From positions 951,048-1,015,047 of the forward strand of contig NZ_JAFKCU010000001.1 in the NCBI RefSeq assembly GCF_017254845.1: DNA of 64,000 bases. Direction: 5' to 3'. Source of the stretch: Algoriphagus pacificus. GTDB lineage: Bacteria; Bacteroidota; Bacteroidia; Cytophagales; Cyclobacteriaceae. Under the pieces are notes generated by a model. The model did not search any database, had not been told where the DNA came from, and saw nothing but the letters and a program-made list of their open reading frames with translations. Numbering within the stretch: position 1 is the stretch's first letter; the number at the start of each line of letters is the position of its first letter. Made by a program: the position numbers and the translations under genes. Positions 52,101 to 59,600 of the stretch are shown piece by piece.

Positions 52101-52320
52101 TTGAAATGGTAAGACGGTAAGGAATGGATTGTCCCTCGTAGAAATGGCTATTTCCGGAATTTGAATTTCCAGAAGACCAACTGACCGGGCTGATTGGGTC
52201 TTTATCAAATCCGCCGTTTTGACCCTGTTCCAATTTTACATCTTGGGCAAATGTGAAATTTGATAGGAACAATAAAATAAAAACAAGCCCCTTAGTAGTA
52301 GAAAGTAACTTTTGCATCAT
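46141..52320 (-). CDS. Giant secreted subtilase-like protein with PKD-like, MBG and T9SS sorting domains
   Basis: A 2059-residue exported protein (signal peptide ending TFAQ). Residues about 250-320 form a PKD/Ig-like domain. Residues about 550-1000 form a subtilase-type domain with Asp562 (VFSDSY), oxyanion Asn685 (SAGN) and Ser933 (GTSAAAPHAA). At the usual His position the sequence is GTDEGRAMMQIIHDVAPGAE, placing Glu604 there as in sedolisin-like (S53) enzymes. MBG/Ig-like domains follow (about 1105-1760). One is interrupted by a hexapeptide repeat block (about 1311-1431; NGRPIIN, NARTMIN). After a further beta domain the chain ends in a T9SS type A sorting domain (FIAYPNPVKDILNINLKG). 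It would be exported through the outer membrane by type IX secretion and kept at the surface or released. It sits between kinase operons; a link to them is unproven. Confidence 0.88.
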   Translation of the reverse strand: MMQKLLSTTKGLVFILLFLSNFTFAQDVKLEQGQNGGFDKDPISPVSWSSGNSNSGNSHFYEGQSIPYRLTISKLRAGSHTVEIEWDTSKDSKYAIDYITSFDRICEDVIPTSGNPEYISIPTPNGTPQPFTSFNELTQEERRMAIYGGTFNDIRYVLQETNSSTSTITRLSITFSVSGENGANNSVVIAWGGHIAKAQDWGDGNSASSINGSPYHTRVVSLNGKSVGSQSASVQAASEVIDFDTECTIQGESEICAGSSATYTVPAGSLSYIWSLTGDGEITSGEGTNSINVTWTGSGSVSVKIDNIGACAPTECTLDVSLITPPVISVTDAVLCSTENGGNTAIANLNTFVSVDFGELIFTRNGQTIETPESILVTDGDVIEVSVNENCGSTETFQVTVNDRQIFGICTQGKVYELIGSELSALHEIFNQGQIVESNEVFYIDGNEVLIEVIYMKDKFDEAKVILESLGFVTPTEDELKQDPNSLIIAGFFPIEKLLELNQYPEVLNHVRPAIPPVANKGATTTQGDRVMRSNLVRAGYSHFEGDQPIDGTGIKIGVFSDSYNTRTDAGVNTLENDISNGDLPASTYFLRDMPSRFGTGTDEGRAMMQIIHDVAPGAELGFRTGVLTASDFAQGIRDLAAAGSDILVDDISYMTEPVFSDGKVAKAVNEVTASGVSYFTSAGNFGSKSFEGLFTPTTDPTIQLPLNSGTWDGGRVHQFSDGSTTQSINVFPGQNGPAVYMIALQWEDPLYSIDQVGSLYDLDIYLKDFGVPLFGFNRNNANGDPIEILSFTISQPTTIELLIARECESCLDMDSNLGIKFKYIVYRGELDPNDQNGINASTIVGHANAEGAMTVGAVLYANTSVFGFDPALVPSGTEPFTVASFSSRGGTTTNNAIRSKPDFTAPNGVNTTVNFGAPNLEGDDFPNFYGTSAAAPHAAAIAALVKQARVKYYPESKPTDWVGDVGASLPEDIRRVLKTTAQDMHETGDDFKSGSGLIRADKALLTLAAPNPDNIELVYEDGINPGEVEFQLIITGTNLYEGSNVYLREEQLEAIYGVDEFGTGYLEVTVPPFEGNPGVTVVNNAISDSELDGGTAGPEYFFDIVKKTIAIRADDVTKKYAQVVEPFSASVYERIDNNWVLSDLTLADVGLTLDPENLNPDLQLVTLSSTIDGDLADVGTYIITASHAPTSVLFSDFYNYVGVLQEDGTLFYDGTNDDFGNYGPGIITVESLPITIKPVDLVGELALEYGESISDAIQFEVIIPEELIESEGIVKINDVEGLKNSILNEYMQDLELAKREGDNSLPLGIFNGRVIINKNSFINKSFMVSSRTIINARSIINARTILNGRPIINSAFDVPGSSFLDYLEDPLSQDLKSVTINGRPIINARTMINARTMINGRVIINGRVIINARTMINGRTIINSRTIINSTGGEGEEVENNNLVIFGESDLELAEEGENAEIGKYYDFGEEIGENDDDFNLEFFSVNMVTGTDVGNHFIIPGTYESRNFISSYLPADLTITPAPLTATTSADPDLINYGDPAPAYNTEFDGFKISTTFLDPEGIEVTLEENEESVISSISYSLLKDSNPYVINDGLIGAGIYEVDPTISFVDPSNYSIASITKGLLTVDKATPTVSVIGGIFEYNSGPIEVTASAFGIGGEEEVLDPNLITLEYMGVGDISYGPTSFAPTLPGTYQVIATFIGNENYNSASSNPDALLIVGCINEAPVMGDFETAMGAGNTSNPAVIKKPANTQVGDLLIVGLMFEKGEAPQVNPVDKNWVRIQRVNQENQVAMVTYYKVVKDNNEPETYEFRINQAPKWTMGISRITGADVDHPDGPIVAFSGASGSQGLIGTAPSLTTTDCNTMVMLFYSNKKNATWTAPAGTIEVYDDPNDQQGLTSNMMAYFIQNEAGETGDLIATASESEHWVSQAIAIRPKATTFENVRKAPILNESNTEILLSEGMTNLQEEEEISTDFIAYPNPVKDILNINLKGLVTEEPTEYSLVVLDAMGRIQHMPKIWNGNESRLQLDFSQMHIGLYVIHINTVKGIKSVNVIKEP
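48028..48390. repeat. 18-base coding repeats encoding Asn-x-Arg-x-Ile-Ile hexapeptides
   Basis: Two blocks (about 48259-48390 and 48028-48180) encode strings of the hexapeptide I-N-[AGS]-R-[TVP]-[IM], for example INGRPIINARTMINARTMIN. They are separated by about 26 ordinary residues. About 18 units are recognisable. They interrupt an MBG-type domain that resumes after an acidic linker (GGEGEEVENNN). Confidence 0.85.
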
Positions 52321-52880
52321 GGCATTAAAAGTTTAAAGAATTAAATATTAATCAGAAATGATATGGTTTTTGATAGAGCCTTAAATCAAAAAAAAGTATC
52401 AAAAACTATATTTTTCTGGTGGGATAAACAGAAATCTTACTAACAAAATGTATTTCTAAAATAGTCAAAAATTGATTGCCAAAATATTAAATATCAAATA
52501 TTTACAAATGTTAAAAGAGAATTAAAAAACCGTTGCTAAAAATAAAGAATTGATTGTTCTCTACTAACTTTAACTATTTAGCACAATATCAAAATGTATA
52601 TGAATATATTGTTATTGAAATTTAAAATTCTAAGAATAAACTAGATGATAAGAATTTTATTCTTTTTTTCAATTTTTGAATAAAAACTCCAATTATTATC
52701 TAATTAGTAGGTGATTTGAGATTTTTCTAGGAAGTTTCGATTAACTAAATGCCAGTAATTTGTTTTCGATTCTTTGAGAAGTATACTGGATCAAGGCTAT
52801 AAATTCAGCGAAAAACAGCTACTGGTTTATCACCCAAATGAGTTTTGAAGTATGCTTGAACTTTCAAAACCAAAAACTTG
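52321..52880. other. Long A/T-rich intergenic region
   Basis: About 560 bases upstream of the giant secreted protein gene, very rich in A and T, with no convincing gene or repeat copy. It must contain that gene's promoter; I cannot point to a specific TAnnTTTG element. The part next to 52881 lacks a clear terminator for the kinase. Confidence 0.5.
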
Positions 52881-55800
52881 CTAAGCTGGCAAATGGATCA
52901 AAAATGTAGTTCCTTCTTCTTCTTTTGATTCCACCCTAAATTCTCCTCCATGGGCCTTTACGATATCATAACTTAGGCTCAATCCCAATCCCGTTCCCGA
53001 ACCAGTAGGCTTGGTGGTAAAGAAAGGCTGAAAGATCTTTTCTTTCAAGGAATCAGGGATACCTGAGCCGTTGTCTTGGACAGAAATTTCAATTCCATTT
53101 TCAGTCTTATTTGAGCTTATTACAACCTCAGGTTTGTAGCCTTCAATTCCTGTTTTAGCTTTTTCGTCAACAGCATAGAATGCATTATTCACAAGATTCA
53201 AAATTACCCTGCCGATATCCGAAGCGACCACATTTACCTTGGGTAAATTAGGGTCAAGTTCTAGTTTGAAGTCAGCATTAAAACTCTTGTCTTTGGCCCG
53301 AAGGCCATGAAATGAAAGTCTGACGAATTCATCAGTCAAAGAGTTTAAATCGGTAGGAGCCTTAACTCCTTTATTTATTCGGCTATGTTCCAACATGCCT
53401 TTGACGATTGAATCGGCACGCTTTCCATGAAGGTTGATTTTACTTAGGTTATCTTTTAGGTCTTTCCCTATTGCTATAGCCTCTTCAATGTCTCCATTTT
53501 CCAATTCCTCATTCATTTCATCGACTAATTCCTCACTTACTTCGGAGAAATTATTTACAAAATTCAAGGGGTTTTGTATTTCATGAGCGATGCCTGCAGT
53601 AAGCTCACCAAGAGAAGCCATTTTTTCAGATTGGATCAGTTGAGCCTGGGCGGATTTTAGTTCGCTAAGGGTATGTTCGATTTTTGATTTTGCATCTTCC
53701 AACTGCTTGAAATCTTCGTATCTGGCATAGGCAACTGAAAAAGTATCTGCAAGATTCTGAACTAACTCGATTTGCTCCGGAGATAAGTCTTCTGCACTTC
53801 CTACATATAACATTCCCTGAGGAAATGGAATAAACTGAAGGGTCAAGGATTCAGGAGGCTCCTCGCCTCCTTGATAGGTGGTAGGGTTCTCTATTTGTTG
53901 TTGTTTCAGCAATATTTTTGTGAAAGCAAGGAATTGCTCCTTGTTCCAATGGTCAATGTAAATCTGTTGCTTTTTCCAGTGTTTAACACCGTTAGAACTG
54001 ATGTCATTACTGTCATAATTTAAATTGAGAGCAGCTAAAGGTTTTCCATCTGGAGTTGATAAATAAAAGCGGACTTTTTGTACTTTTTCATCGACGAACA
54101 TTAATCCACATCGGAAGAAGGGAACCCCCAGTCGCAGCAATTCTTTCCAGATTAAGGGAGTAATACGCTGCAAATCCTCCGTGTTTCTCATCGAGGCAAT
54201 TTCTGCTCTTACACGGTCGAGGGAAGATTGTTTGATGGCTTCTTTTTCGCGGGCTTCTGCTTGTTTGATATCCTTGAAACGTGTGTATGATTGGTCGAAT
54301 ACCTTTCCAAAGCGTTCCAGGACAGAAAATTTGTCATCAGATAAAGGTTCGATACAGGCAAGAAATAAGACTCCAAAATCATTAAATGTATTGTATAAAT
54401 AGACTTTTTCAGGAGCTCTCATTGCTTCTTGGACTTCCTTGGGTAGTCTTCCCAATTCCATTTCATTGAAAAGTACATCACACCAGCTTACCATGTTTTC
54501 ACCTTCCAAAATGTAAAGTTGCTTGGTCCTTTTTTCTTCCCAATATTTCCAATATTCCAGATAAACTGGATGATCCTGATTGGTAATTAAAAAGCTGTCT
54601 GTTCCGCTTTCCGCTTCTGGATTGGCTGCCCACCATCGGACAGAGCGGCTTTCCGGATAATAAATCCAAATGACAGCGCGCTCCATCTGTAATTCCAGAT
54701 TGGTCAATTCCTCAAATACTTTTGCAAGTATTAAATTCAATTCACCAGAATGCTGCATAGCCATGGAGCGGCTTCTTACTCGCTCTAAAGCCGCTTCAAT
54801 TTGTGATTCTCTGGCTTGTGCCTCTGCTTTTTTAAGGTCTAGGAAACGGGTATAGGATTGTTCGAAGACTTTGGCGAAGCGATCAATTAATGAATTCTCT
54901 TCTTTTGTGAATTGATGATTAGTAAAATTGAAAACCCAAAGGCCCGTGTTTTTCTGAATTCCCCAGGAAGTTTTAAATCCGTATTCTATGGATTGAATTC
55001 TTTTCCATCTTTCTTGTGTCACAGATATGCCAAGATTTGTTTTATCGTACAAGTGGTTATAAAAATCCAGAGTTTCTTGCCTCGTTAAATCAAAGCTTAG
55101 GAAAGTGTCTCCTCGATCTCGAGCTTCCCAAAATTTTGAAAATATTGGATGGTCAAAATAGGGGATATTCAAGCGAATAGGATAAATCATGTCTGGCGTT
55201 GCTGACCAAAAATGAAAGTCCTTTGATTGATCTTCAAAGGTGACTAATTGACAACCATCTATGGGAAGAGCTAAGCTTTGAAGTTGACGGAATGTTACCT
55301 CTACCACCTTCTCAAGCTCTTCACTACGATGCATTGCCATTGAGCGGCTTCTCACTCGCTCCAAAGCAGCTTCAATCTTTGACTCCTTTGCCAGGGCTTC
55401 TGCTTTTTGAAGGTCCAGGAAGCGGGTGTAGGTAAATTCGAATGCTTTGGCAAATCGGGAAAGGATTTCAATGGCTTCCTTTTTCAAAGGTTCAAAACTC
55501 ATAATGCCTAGAAATCCTTGCAAAAAACCGGCATCGGTCATCACAATTTGATCAGGTGGATATTTAAATAGTTTTTGATAATCCTCATCCTTAGCAACAT
55601 GGGGTAGGGTTGCAAGGAATGACATATAGTTTGCTAAATCCTCTTCCTGATAGATACGAGTATTAATTATTCCTCTGTCTTGCTTCCATTTCGTATAAAA
55701 TGCTTTTAATTGTTCTGATTGAATCAATGGAGTAATATGGCTTCCAGCCATGACCCGTCCATCAGCATGAGTCATCCAGACTTTGACTGTATCTGTAAGC

Positions 55801-56606
55801 GTATTAACATGACTGAAATAGGTTCTTGCTTCTTTTGGTAGTAACCCTAAAAAATCAAATTGCTGAAAAAAGACTGAAACTGTTTCATTCAGTTCAGCAC
55901 TATCTTTCATCAAAAGTGTTCGGTTACGTATTTTTCCAAGAGCTACTTCGATCTGTGCTTCTCTTGACTGGGCTTCTGCTTTCTGAAGGTCTTGGTATCG
56001 CGTATAGGTTAATGAAAAGACATCTGCAAATCGGGATAAAACTAGAAAGAGATCCTTTGAAAGTTCTTTTTCTGTCATAACCCAAAGAGAACCCTCAGGA
56101 ATAATGACATTATTCAAATAAAGCTCTTTTGGGAAATTAGAAAGGTAGATAGGCGCTTCAAAAGTTTGCTGCGCATAAATACTTTTAAAAAATGCTTCTA
56201 CCTCCGGTCCTTGAAGATGTGTGACATGGGTATTTTTCTTTTGTTGCCAATCTTGAAAAAGCTTCTTGGTACCTGGATGATGGTTCATATCTATAATACC
56301 ACCTGCAATAAAGATCCCTTCATTTCCAATTGCAGCAGACCAAGATTCCATGGTGCAATTTGCTTGGATAATGTTGAGTCCATTGACGAAGCTTTCAAAT
56401 CCAAGGTTTTCTAGTTCTTGAAATAGTTTATTTACTGCTTCGCCTACCATTTCACTGGAGTGCATGGCCATTGCCTTTGCTCTTACTCTTTCCAACCCAG
56501 CCTCAATCTCCAGCTCTCGATTTTTTGATTCCAACTCCTGAGCTTGTGCCTCGACTTTCAGTTGGAGCCTTTCAATTTCAGCTTCTATTTGGGCCTCGCT
56601 TTTCAT
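52881..56606 (-). CDS. Giant soluble histidine kinase with five repeated sensor modules
   Basis: A 1241-residue cytosolic kinase with no signal peptide, membrane helix or NTF2-like domain. It opens with a coiled coil (IEAEIERLQLKVEAQAQELE) that runs straight into module 1 (GLERVRAKAMAMHSSEMVG). Modules 2-5 begin with ALGKIRNRTLLM, ALERVRSRSMAMHRSEEL, ALERVRSRSMAMQHSGEL and SLDRVRAEIASMRNTEDL; each is about 185 residues and most end in a YTRF(L/K)D helix. The kinase core (about 960-1241) has [59 protein letters not shown] and [12 protein letters not shown]. The start lies three bases after the stop codon of the larger kinase at 56610, so they form one operon. Its catalytic core matches the TPR kinase at 43791, not its operon neighbour. 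Confidence 0.88.
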   Translation of the reverse strand: MKSEAQIEAEIERLQLKVEAQAQELESKNRELEIEAGLERVRAKAMAMHSSEMVGEAVNKLFQELENLGFESFVNGLNIIQANCTMESWSAAIGNEGIFIAGGIIDMNHHPGTKKLFQDWQQKKNTHVTHLQGPEVEAFFKSIYAQQTFEAPIYLSNFPKELYLNNVIIPEGSLWVMTEKELSKDLFLVLSRFADVFSLTYTRYQDLQKAEAQSREAQIEVALGKIRNRTLLMKDSAELNETVSVFFQQFDFLGLLPKEARTYFSHVNTLTDTVKVWMTHADGRVMAGSHITPLIQSEQLKAFYTKWKQDRGIINTRIYQEEDLANYMSFLATLPHVAKDEDYQKLFKYPPDQIVMTDAGFLQGFLGIMSFEPLKKEAIEILSRFAKAFEFTYTRFLDLQKAEALAKESKIEAALERVRSRSMAMHRSEELEKVVEVTFRQLQSLALPIDGCQLVTFEDQSKDFHFWSATPDMIYPIRLNIPYFDHPIFSKFWEARDRGDTFLSFDLTRQETLDFYNHLYDKTNLGISVTQERWKRIQSIEYGFKTSWGIQKNTGLWVFNFTNHQFTKEENSLIDRFAKVFEQSYTRFLDLKKAEAQARESQIEAALERVRSRSMAMQHSGELNLILAKVFEELTNLELQMERAVIWIYYPESRSVRWWAANPEAESGTDSFLITNQDHPVYLEYWKYWEEKRTKQLYILEGENMVSWCDVLFNEMELGRLPKEVQEAMRAPEKVYLYNTFNDFGVLFLACIEPLSDDKFSVLERFGKVFDQSYTRFKDIKQAEAREKEAIKQSSLDRVRAEIASMRNTEDLQRITPLIWKELLRLGVPFFRCGLMFVDEKVQKVRFYLSTPDGKPLAALNLNYDSNDISSNGVKHWKKQQIYIDHWNKEQFLAFTKILLKQQQIENPTTYQGGEEPPESLTLQFIPFPQGMLYVGSAEDLSPEQIELVQNLADTFSVAYARYEDFKQLEDAKSKIEHTLSELKSAQAQLIQSEKMASLGELTAGIAHEIQNPLNFVNNFSEVSEELVDEMNEELENGDIEEAIAIGKDLKDNLSKINLHGKRADSIVKGMLEHSRINKGVKAPTDLNSLTDEFVRLSFHGLRAKDKSFNADFKLELDPNLPKVNVVASDIGRVILNLVNNAFYAVDEKAKTGIEGYKPEVVISSNKTENGIEISVQDNGSGIPDSLKEKIFQPFFTTKPTGSGTGLGLSLSYDIVKAHGGEFRVESKEEEGTTFLIHLPA

Positions 56607-56609
56607 GGC

Positions 56610-59600
56610 TTATCTTGGGTCTAAGGGTAATAAAATCGTCATTTTAGTTCCATCATTTACTTTACTTGAGACCAATAAACTCCCCCCATGCGCTTTGATG
56701 ATGTCATGGGTTATTGATAGTCCAAGTCCAGTGCCTTCAGTTCCTTTCTTGGTGGTGAAAAATGGCTGCAGGATCTTTCCGAGAATTTCCTCTGGTATCC
56801 CTGGTCCATTGTCTATGAAATCCAGCATCACCTTGCCATTGGAACGATAAGTATTCACAGTCAATTTGGCTTCGTAATTTTCGCTTCCCAGCGCATTTAT
56901 TTTATCCCGCATCGCGTCAAAGGCATTGTTGCAGAGATTCAGAATCACTCTGGAGAAATCCTCAGAAATGATTTTCAACTCGCCTACTTCCTCTTTCAAT
57001 TGCAGGTCAATAGTTACATTGATGGGATTTTTGGCAGCTCTCATACCATGAAAAGCCAGGTTGACAAATTCTTTGATAATTGGATTGATGGCTTTGGATT
57101 CCATTTTGTTATTGGAAGCCCGACTGTGCTGCAGCATAGACTTGACGATCCCGTCAGCTCGGGTTCCATGTTCGTGAACTTTCGCCAGATTGCTCTTTAC
57201 ATCTTCCAGGATGGCGATGATTTCTTCTTTGGTATCAGAGGATTCCAAATTTTCCAATTCTTCAAAAACCTCCTCGATCAATTCCGAACTGAGCTCTGAA
57301 AAGTTGTTGACGAAATTCAGAGGGTTTTTAATCTCATGGGCAATCCCTGCGGTCAATTGTCCTAAGCTGGCTAGCTTCTCTTGTTGAATCAATTGCTCCT
57401 GAGCGGCTTTTAATTCCAATAGCGCATCTTCTGCTTTTTTCTTGGCGTCTTTGATCGCGATCAAATCTTTTTCGGCTTTTAGTGCATTTGCTTCGGCGAT
57501 TTTTAGGTCATTGAAACGGGTGAAAGTCAGATTGAAAACAGAAGCAAAGCGCACCAAAAGTGATAGAGTACTTGCTGGAGGTAAAGTATGAGTGGTTAGC
57601 ATCAACATCCCTTTGGAGAAGAAGGCGGCAGATTGCACGCGTTGATCCTGGAGTAGCTTTTTATCAAAAGGAATCCCAATTTCATTTTCACAATAGCTAA
57701 CCCAACTCTGAAGTTCTTGCCCTTTTAATTGGACTGTCAAAGTTTCTTTTTCTTCTTTCCAAGCCCGATAAAGTTTATTGATAACAGTTGCCTCATGAAT
57801 GCTGGCTTCAAATCGGGTTTTGATCAGATTTCCCCCCTGTTCGGTAGACCAAAATTCAACATTTTGATTTTCTTCAGAGACGATGGCAATGTTGATCCGC
57901 TCATGATCTACTCCAAGTGCAATCAACTGAGCAAAGAGTACAGCAGCTGTTTCTGCCAGCTCTTCTGAACTCTGCATAGCTAAAGTTCTTGATCTTACTT
58001 TTTCCAAAGAAGATTCAATCTGGGCTTCCCGAAGCTGCTCTTCCGATTTTTTCAAATCCTCAAAACGTTTGTATGCAAGATCAAATGCGGCTCCCATTTT
58101 AGTTAAAATCAATTCTATTTCCTCTGATGGGGGGTCCAATAAATCCAAGCACATTCTACCGCTTTCGAGCGTTACTGTCGGATGAAAAAGGTTTTTCATT
58201 CCGGTGGATTTGACAAATTGATCCGCCTCATCTGCTTCCTTGGATTTGCCATGATCTCTCAGCCATTGAAAAGTGACCTGCAAATCCTGTAAATCCTGGA
58301 CTACCAAAAAGTACTTTTCTTTTTTTTCAAAAATGCGGTGTGCGTAAAAATTGGGATCTGTGTTTTCTAATTTGAAACTTATATCAAAAGGCAGGTGAAG
58401 TTTTTCATTTGTCAATTCCAAGGAAGAAAGATCCCACATGCGATGATTTCCTTTGGGTTCTTTGATGAAAATGGTTGAGGCGGCTACCCCGGGTATGTCC
58501 AATCCCATAACCTCTTGCTTGAGTTTGAAAACCACATCAAGAATTTCCTCGGATTGAAACATTGCCAGAGCTCTTGCTCTCACTCGTTCTACTGCCAAAT
58601 TGATCTGAGCTTCTCGGGCTTGTTTTTCTGCTTTTTGTAGATCTAAGAAGCGGGTGTAAGTCTGTGAAAATACCCGGGCAAACCTGACCATAATTTGCTT
58701 TTGCTCCTCCTCAAGTTCTTCATCTGCCACAATATGTAAGTACCCATCTCGAAAATTAGCACAATAGAAATGGGGATTATTAGGCATCTCCTTAGTTGCA
58801 ATTGCCTTGGCTACTTCCGAATCTAACTGGTCAAAAACCAATTGAAGGTGATGTTTAAATTGGTCGGTTGTTGCTTTTTGATGAAAAAAGGGTTCTTGAT
58901 TTTTCCAGGCTTCATATCTGTCATTTAGAATAGTCTCTCCAGTTTTAGGTAGAGTAAACTCCTCTCTAGAGGTGCCGTCCGGCTTAGTAAGCCATAAAAC
59001 CTGATTATTTTCTTCTTCATTATAGATGGCATAGCCACATTGATTGATATTCTGGATACCTAATCGGTTTAGTTCAGTATTTAGAACCTCGGCAGCTTCT
59101 TGAAGTTCCTCAGTTCGATGCATTGCCATACTTCTTGATCTAACCCTTTCGAGTCCCGCCTCAATCTGAGCTTCCCTGGCTTGTGCTTCTGCTCTTTTTA
59201 AATCCAGAAAACGCGTGTAAGTCTGTTGGAATACTTTCCCAAATCGCATGAGAATCGCATTTTCCTGGGGGGTATAGGGTTTACTTTCGAAATTTTCAAT
59301 GTAGAGCCCGATGTTATCCAGCAAGACAGTAGAAATTGCCAGACCAGGGTAGGATAAATAGATTTCCCGAAGACCTTCAGCAGCATCTGGGATCAATTTA
59401 AAGAGGTCTTCATAAAATCTGTTTTTCTCTTCGAAAGTATGCAGGTTAGCGAAGAAGTTGCCTCCATTTTTCTTGGCCTCTAGAAAGCTATTCCAGTGAG
59501 GACAATCAAAGTAAGGAAGTGTGATTTGAGAAGGAACGCCGTTTTTATCAGCCAGCCAGATGAACATGTCTTCTCGGTCTTTGTAGTCCAGAATAAATCC

